A stretch of DNA of 64,000 bases, taken from positions 31,307-95,306 of the forward strand of contig JADJAE010000045.1 in the NCBI GenBank assembly GCA_016704445.1. The letters run 5' to 3'. The position numbers were made by a program, and so were the translations under genes. Under the pieces are notes generated by a model, which did not search any database, had not been told where the DNA came from, and saw only the letters and a list, made by a program, of their open reading frames with translations. This document shows, piece after piece, positions 40,509-50,360 of this stretch. Numbering within the stretch: position 1 is the stretch's first letter; every line of letters starts with the position of its first letter. The DNA comes from Deltaproteobacteria bacterium (lineage in GTDB: Bacteria; Myxococcota_A; Polyangia; Polyangiales; Ga0077539).

Positions 40509-42629
40509 GTGAACCGAACGATCCCCATCGCCACGCTGCCCACCGCGCTCCGCGTGGAGGACGCCGTCGAGGCCGCCTGCGCTTCGGACATCTCCTTCAT
40601 CGAGGAGCGCCTGCGCCGCGGCACCTCTGTGCTGGTCGAGTGCGAGAAGGACCTCTCGCTCTTCCTCTACCTCGCGGTGCGGGCGCGGCTGCGTCGCAGC
40701 AGGGACGCCCCGAAGCTGGTGGTGATCGACGGCCGCCCGGCTCCCGACACGCCCTCCCGCGGCAACCTCCCCAGGATGCTGGAGCAGCTCACCGAGGCGA
40801 TCCGGGGGAGCGTCGACCGGACCATCATCGTGCTGCTGCACCTCGACGTGCTGACCACCACGCACACGGGCTTCACCCTCGAGGCGCGCGAGTCGATTCC
40901 GCTGCTCTACGAGAACCCCGAGGCGGTGCTGCTGGGCTTTCGAGACCCGAGCTTCGAGATCCCCAAGGTGATCCGCGGGGTGTTTCCTGCGAAGCGGGAG
41001 ATCACGGGGATTCCGAGGGAGGCGCTGCCGAGGATCATCACCCAGCGCGAGGCGAAGGCCCTCCACGCGACGGAGTTCGACCCCTTCGGGATGTACAAGT
41101 ACGTCTCCGGGCTGAACCCGGTGCGGCTGCGTCGGCTCTTCAGCGAGCTGGAGGCGCGGAGGGAGGCTCCGGCGGGGCGGTCGCTCGCGGCGGAGGTCTA
41201 CACGGAGATCCGCAAGCAGACGGTCACCGAGGACATCGAGCTCCCGGCGGTGGACCTCGACGCGGACATCGGCGGCTACACCGAGGTGAAGACCCGCTTG
41301 AAGGAGGAGCTCATCGACCTGATCCGTAGGAAGGAGACGGTCGGGAGCGAAGGGGACATCGCGGCGATCGAGTCGCTGCTGCCTCGGGGGGTGATCTTCC
41401 ACGGGCCGCCCGGCACCGGGAAGACGTACTTCGCCAAGGCGATCGCGACGGCCATCAACGCGAGCGTGATCATCGTGTCGGGGCCGGAGCTGAAGTCGAA
41501 GTGGGTGGGGGAATCGGAGGAAAATCTTCGGCGGGTGTTTCGCCAGGCGAGGCAGAGCGCGCCGACGGTGGTGGTCTTCGACGAGATCGACGCCTTCGCG
41601 GCGCAGCGGGGGACGTACACCGGGTCGGGCGTAGAGCACTCCATGGTCAACCAGCTCCTCACGGAGATGGACGGCTTCCGCAAGAACGAGATGGTCTTCG
41701 TGGTGGCCACGACCAACTTCCTCACCAGCGTGGACGGGGCGCTGATGCGGCCGGGGCGCTTCGAGTTCCTGATCGAGATCCCGGCGCCCACGGCGGAGGA
41801 CCGCAAGGCCATCTCGAAGATCTACAGCGCGCGCTTCGGGCTCAACCTCTCCGATGAGCTCATCGCGCACCTCGTCCGCCGCACCGAGGGCCTCGCCGAC
41901 CGGGAGAAGAACATCCCCTTCTCGGGCGACCACCTCCAGTCGGTGTGCCGCGCGCTCAAGCGGCAGTCGCTGCGCACCGGGAGCGCGGTGTTCACCACCG
42001 AGGACGTCGACCGCGCGCTGCAGCGCAAGACGCGCCGGGCCATCGTGCTCAGCAAGGAGGAGGAGCGGGTGATCGGCCTCCACGAGGCGGGGCACGCGCT
42101 GCTGGCGATGCTGCTGCCGAAGGCCACTCCGCCAGAGCGCATCTGCATCTCGCAGGACCAGGAGGGCGCCCTCGGCTACGTGCTCCGCGCGGCGCGCACG
42201 AGGCCCTACGTGACCACGGAGGACGAGATGCGCGCGGACATCTGCGTGGGCCTCGGCGGGCAGACCGCGGAGCGGATGGTGCTGGGCGAGGTGAGCGTCG
42301 GGGCCTACGCCGACCTGCAGCAGTGCAACCTGATCGCGAGGGCGATGGTGGAGGAGTACGGGATGAGCGCCACGCTCGGCCCGAGGGTGATGCTGGAGGA
42401 CGAGTCGGGCCGCCGGGGCACCGGCGCCAGCGAGGTGCGGCAGGTGAAGATCGACGAGGCGATCGACGCCATCCTGACGGCGGAGCAGCAGCGGGCGACG
42501 GAGCTGCTGGGGACGCACCGCGAGCTGCTCGACGCGCTCTGGACGCTGCTGCTGGAGAAGAAGGTGCTGGAGGGCGAGGCGCTCACGGGCTTCAGCGCGA
42601 CGGTGAGCGGCGGGGGAGCGGGCGGGTAA
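40509..42629 (+). CDS. Soluble FtsH-like AAA+/M41 metalloprotease
   Basis: A 706-residue protein joining an unusual N-terminal domain (about 1-240) to an FtsH-type core. AAA+ motifs: Walker A FHGPPGTGKTYFAK near residue 300, Walker B TVVVFDEIDAF near 357, second region of homology LMRPGRFEFLIEIP. The peptidase M41 zinc site HEAGH is near residue 527, with a conserved Asp further on in SVGAYADLQQCNLIARAMV. FtsH's N-terminal transmembrane helices are missing; the N-domain resembles that of plain AAA+ proteins (RGTSVLVECEKDLSLFLYLA), so this is probably a cytosolic protease. Its stop TAA falls inside the first bases of a long palindrome. Confidence 0.9.
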   Translation: MNRTIPIATLPTALRVEDAVEAACASDISFIEERLRRGTSVLVECEKDLSLFLYLAVRARLRRSRDAPKLVVIDGRPAPDTPSRGNLPRMLEQLTEAIRGSVDRTIIVLLHLDVLTTTHTGFTLEARESIPLLYENPEAVLLGFRDPSFEIPKVIRGVFPAKREITGIPREALPRIITQREAKALHATEFDPFGMYKYVSGLNPVRLRRLFSELEARREAPAGRSLAAEVYTEIRKQTVTEDIELPAVDLDADIGGYTEVKTRLKEELIDLIRRKETVGSEGDIAAIESLLPRGVIFHGPPGTGKTYFAKAIATAINASVIIVSGPELKSKWVGESEENLRRVFRQARQSAPTVVVFDEIDAFAAQRGTYTGSGVEHSMVNQLLTEMDGFRKNEMVFVVATTNFLTSVDGALMRPGRFEFLIEIPAPTAEDRKAISKIYSARFGLNLSDELIAHLVRRTEGLADREKNIPFSGDHLQSVCRALKRQSLRTGSAVFTTEDVDRALQRKTRRAIVLSKEEERVIGLHEAGHALLAMLLPKATPPERICISQDQEGALGYVLRAARTRPYVTTEDEMRADICVGLGGQTAERMVLGEVSVGAYADLQQCNLIARAMVEEYGMSATLGPRVMLEDESGRRGTGASEVRQVKIDEAIDAILTAEQQRATELLGTHRELLDALWTLLLEKKVLEGEALTGFSATVSGGGAGG

Positions 42630-42757
42630 TGGCTCAGGGGTGTAAGTCGCCTGTTTGACGCTGGGGGTTCGCGCGTAACAGTTCAGCGGTGGGGCAAGTC
42701 GCTCGTTTGACGCTGGGGTTCGCGCGTTGGCGCTCACCCCAGGCTATAACAAGTGAC

Positions 42758-42784
42758 GACCCCCACGTGCGTGGGGGTCTTTCG
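42758..42784 (+). terminator. Terminator hairpin in left palindrome arm
   Basis: GACCCCCAC and GTGGGGGTC form a 9-bp stem with loop GTGC, followed by TTTCG. Plus-strand direction fits termination of the AAA+/M41 protease gene. Confidence 0.65.
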
Positions 42785-42857
42785 AGCAGGAATGCCACTT
42801 CGATGGAGCCCACGGCACATCGACTGGATCTTCCGGAAGGTCCATCGAGTTTCGGTA

Positions 42858-42884
42858 CGAAAGACCCCCCACGCACGTGGGGGT
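42858..42884 (-). terminator. Terminator hairpin in right palindrome arm
   Basis: The mirror copy of the left-arm hairpin: on the minus strand GACCCCCAC, loop GTGC, then GTGGGGGGTCTTTCG. It would end transcription of the minus-strand gene at 43012-43770. Confidence 0.65.
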
Positions 42885-43011
42885 CGTCACTGTTATAGCC
42901 TGGGGTGAGCGCCAACGCGCGAACCCCAGCGTCAAACGAGCGGCTTGCGCCACCGCTGAACTGTTACGCGCGAACCCCAGCGTCAAACAGGCGACTTACA
43001 CCCCTGAACCA

Positions 43012-43770
43012 TTACCCGAACAGGCGCTTCGATTGTCGTCGGGTGAAGTCTTCGGTGTAGATGTGCGGGTTGGTCGCGCCCTCCAGCTCCAGGGTCCAGC
43101 CCGAGCGCAGCATCGCCATGCACGTTGGCCCCACGATGGCGTCCCAGTCGAGCCCGGTGGACTCCAGCCACGCCAGTCCCCGCATCGCCGTCGGGGTCGC
43201 CTCCAGCTCCGCCCACGCCCAGTTGTAGCCGGTGCGACGAACGATGCCGCACCAGTCGCCGACCGCCTCGGGGCGCTGCCCGCCCGCCTCGGGCGTCGGG
43301 TTTCTCGGTGTCGAGTGCGTCGGTCGGGTGTGTGCCAGACACTCCGCGAGCCACGTGTCGTCGATGCCCAGATAGCGGACATCCACGGGTGGCTCATCCG
43401 ACCTCGGTCCTCCGATGCCGCCGACCCGCAACGAGAGATAGATCGCCAGGTGTCGCGGGCTCAGGTCTCCAATGAACCATATCGGCCCGCCCGACTCCGC
43501 GATCGCCCGCCGGATGGGGCGGACCTGCTCTATCGACAACACCGCGTTGCGATAGAACACCATCGTCCCTTCTGGGGCGCCCGCTCGTCCCAGGACAGAT
43601 CCGTTGAGGACACCCCACTTGGGCGAGAACATCACCCGACCGCCTGCACCCGAGACGTAGACGGGTCTGTCTTCCTCGTAGGGCATCCACGACCCGTCGC
43701 TGCACCCGTCCTGGTCCCGCCCTGGCTCGACCGACCTCAGTCCCTCGTAGAATCCCTCCCCGTATCCCAT
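43012..43770 (-). CDS. Hypothetical protein, 252 residues
   Basis: Starts at ATG 43770, 7 bases before which the upstream kinase-TPR gene stops, so translation is probably coupled. No signal peptide or membrane helix. The sequence looks globular (WFIGDLSPRHLAIYLSLRVG; GIDDTWLAECLAHTRPTH; NWAWAELEATPTAMRGLAWL) and has a lower Arg/Ala bias than its neighbours. No family recognised. Its stop codon lies inside the right arm of the palindrome, so the end of the protein (RRQSKRLFG) may have been set by insertion of that element. Confidence 0.7.
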   Translation of the reverse strand: MGYGEGFYEGLRSVEPGRDQDGCSDGSWMPYEEDRPVYVSGAGGRVMFSPKWGVLNGSVLGRAGAPEGTMVFYRNAVLSIEQVRPIRRAIAESGGPIWFIGDLSPRHLAIYLSLRVGGIGGPRSDEPPVDVRYLGIDDTWLAECLAHTRPTHSTPRNPTPEAGGQRPEAVGDWCGIVRRTGYNWAWAELEATPTAMRGLAWLESTGLDWDAIVGPTCMAMLRSGWTLELEGATNPHIYTEDFTRRQSKRLFG

Positions 43771-43774
43771 TCCG

Positions 43775-45684
43775 TCACCCGCAGCCGAGCGCCAGCATCC
43801 GGGCCCTCGCGTCCTCCGCGGTGACCGAGCGAGGCGTCGCTCGGCCCCAGCGGTCGACCACCCGCTTGAAGGCCTCGCAGGCCCCCGCCCGATCGCCCGT
43901 GGCCTCGCGCGCCACCCCGAGGTCGCGCACCGCGCGCATCTGCTCCACAGGGAAGCGCAGCGCGTAGCACGAGGTCGCCGCCCGGGTGAGCGGCGACAGC
44001 GCCTCCATCGGCCGGCCCGCCAGCAGGTACGTGCGCCCCACCACGGCGTCGACGTGCATCGACGGCTGCAGCGCGTACGGCGGCAATCCACCGAAGCGGG
44101 GCAGCGCCTCCAGCGCCGCTCTCGCCTCCGCCGGAGTCTCCGCGCCCGCCGCGTGCTGCGCGATCCAGAGGAAGCCTCCCACCTCGGGCAGCGCGCTCTG
44201 CCGCCGCTCCCACCACTGCCTCCGCGCGGCCCGCTGCGCCTGCGCCGCGGTCGCCGTCAGCGCCCCCGCCCGGAGCCGCACCGAGATCAGCGCCTGCGTG
44301 GGGTCTCGCTCCAGCGAGCGGTCGTCCGTGCGGGGGTCGGTCTCCCACGCGTCTCGCCGCTCGAGGAAGCGCTGCGCCACCCGCGCCGCCTCCTCCGCCC
44401 GCCCCTGCTCCTCCAGGATCAGCGCCAGCGCCCTCGCCGCCGTCGCGTGGTCCCCCTCCGCCCGGCCAGGCTCGACCAGCGCCTCCACGGCCTCTCCCCG
44501 TCGCGCCGCCTCCGCGAGGTCACCCTCCAGCGTCGCCAGCGCGCGCGCGTCCTCCTGCTCGGACTGCGCCCGCCGCTCCGGGGCCTGCGCCGCCCTCGCC
44601 CTCACCAGCGTCTCTCGCACGGCGTCGAGCGAGCGCCCCTGGCCCACCAGCCCGTAGGCCAGGAAGCGCAGCGCCGCCCCGCCCTCGCGGCTGAGGAGCA
44701 GCCACCGCCGGGTCCGGGTCTCCACCGCGGCGCAGTCGCTCACGGCCAGGTCGAGGAGCACCTGCTCCCGCAGGCAGGCGGTGGCCGAGGGGGACACCGA
44801 GAGGCACTCCTCCAGCGCTCTCCGCGCCCCGGTGAGGTCGCCCAGGTAGGCCAGCGAGTCGGCCATCGCCGAGCGCGCAGGGACGTGCCCCGGGTCGATG
44901 GCGCTCGCCCGCTGATAGGACGCCACCGAGGCCCGCAGGTCGTGCTCGCCCTGCACCCTCCCCAGCGTGGAGAGCACCTGCACGTCGTCAGGGAAGCGCT
45001 GCGCCACCGCCGCGAGGCGAGCGCTCGCCGCGGCGAAATCCGTGGGCGTCTCGGTGTACGCGGCCGCCATCGCGTCGAGCAGGGCGCGGTCCCGCTCGTC
45101 GAGCGAGCCTCGCAGCCCGAGGGCCCGGAGGAAGGACTCGCGGCCCCGCTCGACGCCCCGCTCCAGGGCGATGCGCAGGTGCGCCGCGGCGAGGCCCGGG
45201 TCGAGCTGCGCGGCGCGAGTGTAGCGCTCCAGGGCGAGCTCCCGGGCGCCGTCGCGCGACGCCCGGAGGCCCTCGGAGTACGCCCGCAGGGCCTCGGCGT
45301 TGGCCGACGAGGGGGGCGGATCTTCGGTGATCGGTCGGCGGCCCCAGGGCGCTCGCCCCTGGGTGGCGACGGCTCCTGCGCGGCGCAGCCTCCCGGCGGG
45401 CTTGCGCAGCGCGAGCGCCCCGACGGCGCCCAGCGCGACCAGCCCGAGGGCGCCGAACACCATCCGCTTCTGCAGCCGGGGGCGCTCGTTCAGCGAGGGC
45501 GGGGCGATCGTCGCGGTGCTGGGAGACGACGAGGTGGGAGCGCTGAGCTGGGCCCGCGCGGCCGCCGTCGGCGCGGAGACCAGCGAGCGGGTGACGGCGG
45601 TGGGGTCGAGCGCGTCGAGGTCGGCGAGCAGCTCCCTCGCGCTGGCGTAGCGGTCCGCCGGGCGCTTGGCCATGCAGCGGGCGA

Positions 45685-45688
<4 letters not shown>
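43775..45688 (-). CDS. Kinase-TPR fusion, C-terminal TPR part (frameshifted)
   Basis: This frame starts inside the kinase domain (IARCMAKRPADRYASARELL is the standard end of subdomain XI), then a transmembrane helix (MVFGALGLVALGAVGALALR) at about 85 and about 520 residues of TPR-type helices (ALRAYSEGLRASRDGARELA; ASYQRASAIDPGHVPARSAM). It is the continuation of the kinase frame at 45685-46452. No independent start is credible. The TPR region may bind partners of the kinase. Confidence 0.8.
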
Positions 45689-46452
<764 letters not shown>

Positions 46453-46503
46453 GGGCGACGCGCACCCTAGCACCTCACCCCGCGGTCCCGGGGCCGTCGC
46501 TCG

Positions 46504-49284
46504 CTACGCCGCGACGGGGGCCTTCGGGGCGCCGATCTTGAACAGCTTCGCCAGCTCGAAGGCGGGCACCGGCAGCAGCGAGAGGCCCAGCGTCACGGCG
46601 ACCTCCGTCAGGGTCCAGGTGTGGTCGGTGCGAAACACCGGCTGCAGCCCCGGCACCAGCAGCGCCATCATGTGGATCGCCCCGGACACCAGCACCGCCA
46701 GCACCAGCAGGCGGTTGGAGAAGAGGCCCAGCTTGAAGATGGAGGCCACGCGAGAGCGGCAGTTGAAGGCGTGCGCCAGCGGCGAGAGCGCCAGCAGGGT
46801 GAACACCATCGAGAGCTTCGAGCGCTCGACCTCGTGCGCGGCCTGCCCCGCCCAGATGGGCAGCGCGTAGATGGCCATCGCCGCGGCGGCCATGAGCCCG
46901 CCCACCAGCATGATGCCCAGCCAGTCGCGGCGGCCCATGATGGGCGCCTCGGGCGCGCGCGGCGCCTCGTGCATCTGCCCGGACTCCGGAGGGTCCATCC
47001 CCAGCGCCAGCGCCGGGAGCCCGTTGGTCACCAGGTTGATCCACAGGATCTGCAGCGCCGTCAGCGGCGGCACCTGCTGCGGCGAGAAGAAGCTCGCCGC
47101 GAACACCGCGATGCACAGCCCCGCGTTGGAGCTCAGCAGGAAGAAGATCGACTTCTGGATGTTGCGGTAGATCGCGCGGCCCTCGCGCACCGCCTCGACG
47201 ATGGTCGCGAAGTTGTCGTCCTGCAGCACCATGTCCGCGGCCTCGCGCGCCACGTCCGTCCCGCCGCGGCCCATCGCCACCCCGATGGCGGCCTGCTTGA
47301 TCGCCGGGGCGTCGTTGACCCCGTCGCCGGTCATCGCCACCACGTCGTGGCGCGCCTGCATCAGCTTCACGATCCGCAGCTTGTGCTCCGGGTCGACCCG
47401 CGCGAACACCCGCACCTTCGGGAGCACCTCGTTGAGCGCCGCGTCGTCCATGCGCCGCATGTCGTCGCCGGTGAGCGAGATGGCGTCGTCGCGCCAGAGG
47501 CCGAGCTCCTTGGCGATCGCCACCGCCGTGATCGGGTGGTCGCCGGTGATCATCACCACCCGGATGCCCGCGACCCGCGCCGCCTCGACCGCCTCTTTGA
47601 CCTCCGCCCTCGGCGGGTCGATCATCCCGACCATACCGAGGTAGGTAAACCCTCGCTCTGCCGAGTCGCGGTCGACGGCGCCGTCTTCCATCCGCCGCTC
47701 GGCCATCGCGAGCACCCGCAGGGCCTTGGCGGACATGTCCTCGGCCAGCGTCAGGATGGTCGCCCGCCGCACCTCGTCGAGCGGGACCACCCCGTGCTCG
47801 GTGAGGCAGTGGGTACAGAGCGGGAGCAGCACGTCGATGGCGCCCTTGCTACGCACCACCAGCGCGTCCTTGCCCTCGACGCGCTCCCGGGTCACCACGG
47901 TCATGCGCTTGCGGGCGCTGTTGAAGGGGATGGTCAGCAGCTCTTCGCGGCCCTCCATCGAGGCGTCGCGGTGGATGTCGGCCTTCTCGCCGAGCACCAG
48001 CAGCGCCCCCTCGGTGGGGTCGCCGGTGAGCTGCGGGGCCACCCCGGGGCGGCGCAGCAGCGAGGCGGTGTTGGCGATGACCGCGGCCAGCACGGCCTGC
48101 CTCGCCGCGTCGGGGAGCGTGGCGACCTTCTCGCCCGCCTCGCGGAACTCCCCCGCCAGGTCGACGCCCTCGCCGGTCACGTCGAGCGCGTGGCCGTCGA
48201 CCACCAGCGCGCGCACGGTCATCTCGTTGCGGGTGAGGGTGCCGGTCTTGTCCGAGCAGATCACCGTGGCGCACCCGAGGGTCTCCACCGCGGCGAGCTT
48301 GCGCACCACGGCCCCGCGCTGCGCCATGCGCTGCATGCCGAGCGCGAGGGTGATGGACGTGATGGCCGGCAGCCCCTCGGGGATCACCGCCACCGCGACG
48401 CTCACCGCCGTCAGCAGCAGCACGTGCCAGGCGACGTGGCCCTTCACGAACCCGATCACGAAGAGCGTCGCGCTCAGCGCGAGGGTCACCCACAGGATCT
48501 GCGTGGAGAAGTGCTCCAGCCGCTCTTCCAGGGGCGACTGCTGCTTCACCACGTCGGCGAGCATCTTGCCGACGCGGCCCACCTGGGTGTCCCGGCCGGT
48601 GGCGACGACCACGCCGCGCGCCTCGCCGTGCACCACGGTGGTGCCCGAGAAGGCCATGGTGACCTGGTCGCCCACGCCCGCCGTCTCGGGGAGCATGGTG
48701 TCGGCGACCTTCTCGACGGGGGTGCTCTCCCCGGTGAGCTCGCCCTCGATGGTCTGCAGCTCGGTCACCGACACCAGCCGCAGGTCGGCCGGGACCTTGT
48801 CCCCCGCCTCGAGCAGCACCAGGTCGCCCGGCACCAGCTGCCGCGCGTCGGCGTGCACGATCTCGCCGCTACGGCGGATCTTGCAGCGCGCGGCGGAGAG
48901 CTTCATCAGCGCGTCGAGGGCCTTCTCGGCCTTGCGCTCCTGATAGAAGCCGATGAAGGCGTTGATGATGACGATGGTGAGGATGGCGATGGCGTCGCTG
49001 AAGCGCGCCAGGCCGCGGGGGGCGCCGGGCTCCTGGCCCATGGTGGCGACCCCGACGGCGATGCCCGCGGCCACCAGCAGCGTGCCCACGAAGGGGTTGA
49101 GAAACTGCCCCAGGATCTGCATCACCACCGAGGGCTTCGGCGGGGGCGGCAGGGCGTTGGGGCCGAACTGCTCGCGCAGCTGCTTCACCTGCTCGCTGGA
49201 GAGGCCCCGGTCGAGGTCCGTGCCGCGTTCGCGCACGACGTCTTCGATCGACATCGCGTGCCATGAGAATTCCTGGGCGGCCAT
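46504..49284 (-). CDS. P-type cation-transporting ATPase (type IIA, Ca2+-ATPase-like)
   Basis: A 926-residue pump. It starts at ATG 49284 (MAAQEFSWHAMSIEDVVRER), which fits the short N-terminus of the family. Motifs: actuator LTGESTPVEK near residue 190, phosphorylation site CSDKTGTLTRNEM near 350, nucleotide-binding KGAIDVLLPLC, and the hinge MTGDGVNDAPAIKQAAIGVA. About ten membrane helices, with the M4 signature IPEGLPA and a C-terminal cation ATPase domain (LQILWINLVTNGLPALALGM). Motifs fit SERCA/PMR1-type Ca2+ (or Mn2+) pumps; the ion is inferred. It ends 52 bases from the kinase start at 46452 on the same strand. Confidence 0.95.
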   Translation of the reverse strand: MAAQEFSWHAMSIEDVVRERGTDLDRGLSSEQVKQLREQFGPNALPPPPKPSVVMQILGQFLNPFVGTLLVAAGIAVGVATMGQEPGAPRGLARFSDAIAILTIVIINAFIGFYQERKAEKALDALMKLSAARCKIRRSGEIVHADARQLVPGDLVLLEAGDKVPADLRLVSVTELQTIEGELTGESTPVEKVADTMLPETAGVGDQVTMAFSGTTVVHGEARGVVVATGRDTQVGRVGKMLADVVKQQSPLEERLEHFSTQILWVTLALSATLFVIGFVKGHVAWHVLLLTAVSVAVAVIPEGLPAITSITLALGMQRMAQRGAVVRKLAAVETLGCATVICSDKTGTLTRNEMTVRALVVDGHALDVTGEGVDLAGEFREAGEKVATLPDAARQAVLAAVIANTASLLRRPGVAPQLTGDPTEGALLVLGEKADIHRDASMEGREELLTIPFNSARKRMTVVTRERVEGKDALVVRSKGAIDVLLPLCTHCLTEHGVVPLDEVRRATILTLAEDMSAKALRVLAMAERRMEDGAVDRDSAERGFTYLGMVGMIDPPRAEVKEAVEAARVAGIRVVMITGDHPITAVAIAKELGLWRDDAISLTGDDMRRMDDAALNEVLPKVRVFARVDPEHKLRIVKLMQARHDVVAMTGDGVNDAPAIKQAAIGVAMGRGGTDVAREAADMVLQDDNFATIVEAVREGRAIYRNIQKSIFFLLSSNAGLCIAVFAASFFSPQQVPPLTALQILWINLVTNGLPALALGMDPPESGQMHEAPRAPEAPIMGRRDWLGIMLVGGLMAAAAMAIYALPIWAGQAAHEVERSKLSMVFTLLALSPLAHAFNCRSRVASIFKLGLFSNRLLVLAVLVSGAIHMMALLVPGLQPVFRTDHTWTLTEVAVTLGLSLLPVPAFELAKLFKIGAPKAPVAA

Positions 49285-49335
49285 GAGGGCGCGCACCATA
49301 GCGGAACCGCCCTCCCTCGCAACCGTTCGGCAAGT

Positions 49336-50268
49336 TCAGCGCGGAGAAATTGCCCGTGCCAGCGCCGCCGGGTCGAGCGTGGCGCGCACCCGCACCCGGT
49401 CCTCGTCGGGCAGCGCGCGGAAGTCCCGCACGACGCGGCGCAGCCCTCCCAGCGCGGCCGCCACCGCCGTCGCCGCGGCCGCGTCGTCGCAGCGCACCGT
49501 CGCCGAGAGCACCGTCGCTCCGCCCTCCGCGCTGATCCAGGCGCTCACCGTTCGAGCGCGCGCCAGGGCCGGGTCGGTGGCCTCGTCGTGGCTCAGCCGC
49601 CTCACTCCCGCCGCCAGCGCCCCTTCGGGCACCTCCGTCCACAGCCCCGCGAGGTCGGGCGTCACCGCCGTCGCGTCGGGGTGCGCCCGGGCCTCGACCA
49701 GCATCGCCCGCAGCGCCTCCGGAGGGCCGAGCGCCACCACCCCGGAGGGCAGCCGCCAGGTCTCGGCCCTTGTTGAACGCCCTGCGCCCCCGTCGCCCGC
49801 GGCGCGCTCGGACAGCGCCAGGACAGGCACTCCGGCCTCGATGCGCTGTTGAACGTCGAGCGCCCTGCCGCGCCGGGTGCCCGAGCAGCGGCGGAAGGTG
49901 GCCTCGTCGACGGGCCCGTCGGCGAGCAGCGTGAAGTCGTCGAGGGCGGTGGAGGTCCAGACCACCACCAGGCCCGTGACGCGCTCTCCCAGGGCGCGGG
50001 CGCAGGGGTCGTCGGACGAGCGCACGGCCTCGAACCACCCGCCGTACGCCGACGACCGCCGCATCGCCGCGACGTCCATCCGCAGCACCCCTCGGGCCTC
50101 GCGGGGCACCATCGCGCCTGCGCTCCTCGGCCCGACCGCCCTCGGCGTCGCCTCGGCCACGGGCGTCCCCCGGCGCGCTCGAGGCCACGCCAGCGCCGCC
50201 GCGGCGACCACCATCACCCCGAGCAGCACCGCGCCCACCCGCTGCCTCTGCGCCGCCGTCTCATCCAT
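49336..50268 (-). CDS. Membrane-anchored hypothetical protein
   Basis: A 310-residue protein with one N-terminal transmembrane helix (VGAVLLGVMVVAAAALAWPR), then about 270 extracytoplasmic residues of mixed alpha/beta character (GVLRMDVAAMRRSSAYGGWF; PDLAGLWTEVPEGALAAGV). Similar folds occur in myxobacterial proteins that assess or bind unknown ligands, but no named family was recognised. The P-type ATPase gene follows 51 bases downstream on the same strand. Confidence 0.7.
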   Translation of the reverse strand: MDETAAQRQRVGAVLLGVMVVAAAALAWPRARRGTPVAEATPRAVGPRSAGAMVPREARGVLRMDVAAMRRSSAYGGWFEAVRSSDDPCARALGERVTGLVVVWTSTALDDFTLLADGPVDEATFRRCSGTRRGRALDVQQRIEAGVPVLALSERAAGDGGAGRSTRAETWRLPSGVVALGPPEALRAMLVEARAHPDATAVTPDLAGLWTEVPEGALAAGVRRLSHDEATDPALARARTVSAWISAEGGATVLSATVRCDDAAAATAVAAALGGLRRVVRDFRALPDEDRVRVRATLDPAALARAISPR

Positions 50269-50360
50269 GGCCGGTCAAGCGCGGCCCCGTCGCTGGATCA
50301 AATCGCATCGCGTCCTCTCTTGCCACGGTAGCTCCGCGCCGCTAATCAGACTGCCACCCT

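Larger units (their letters stand above)
42623..43018. repeat. 396-bp near-perfect palindrome between convergent genes
   Basis: Arms 42623-42784 and 42858-43018 are reverse complements over about 162 bases with three substitutions and three one-base indels (about 96% identity), around a 73-base loop. The arms begin at CGGGTAATGG, so each includes the stop codon of the gene that runs into it. Each arm has two copies of a 31-base unit (start AAGTCGC, contains TTTGACGCTGGGG and ends TTCGCGCG), 52 bases apart, and an inner terminator hairpin. The 382 bases between the two stop codons contain no credible gene; short ORFs here are readings of the repeat. Confidence 0.93.

Noticed and set aside
42634..42986. 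Short ORFs with peptides such as NPSVKRATC in the palindrome
   Set aside because: They are translations of the repeated 31-base unit and have no ribosome sites or independent support.
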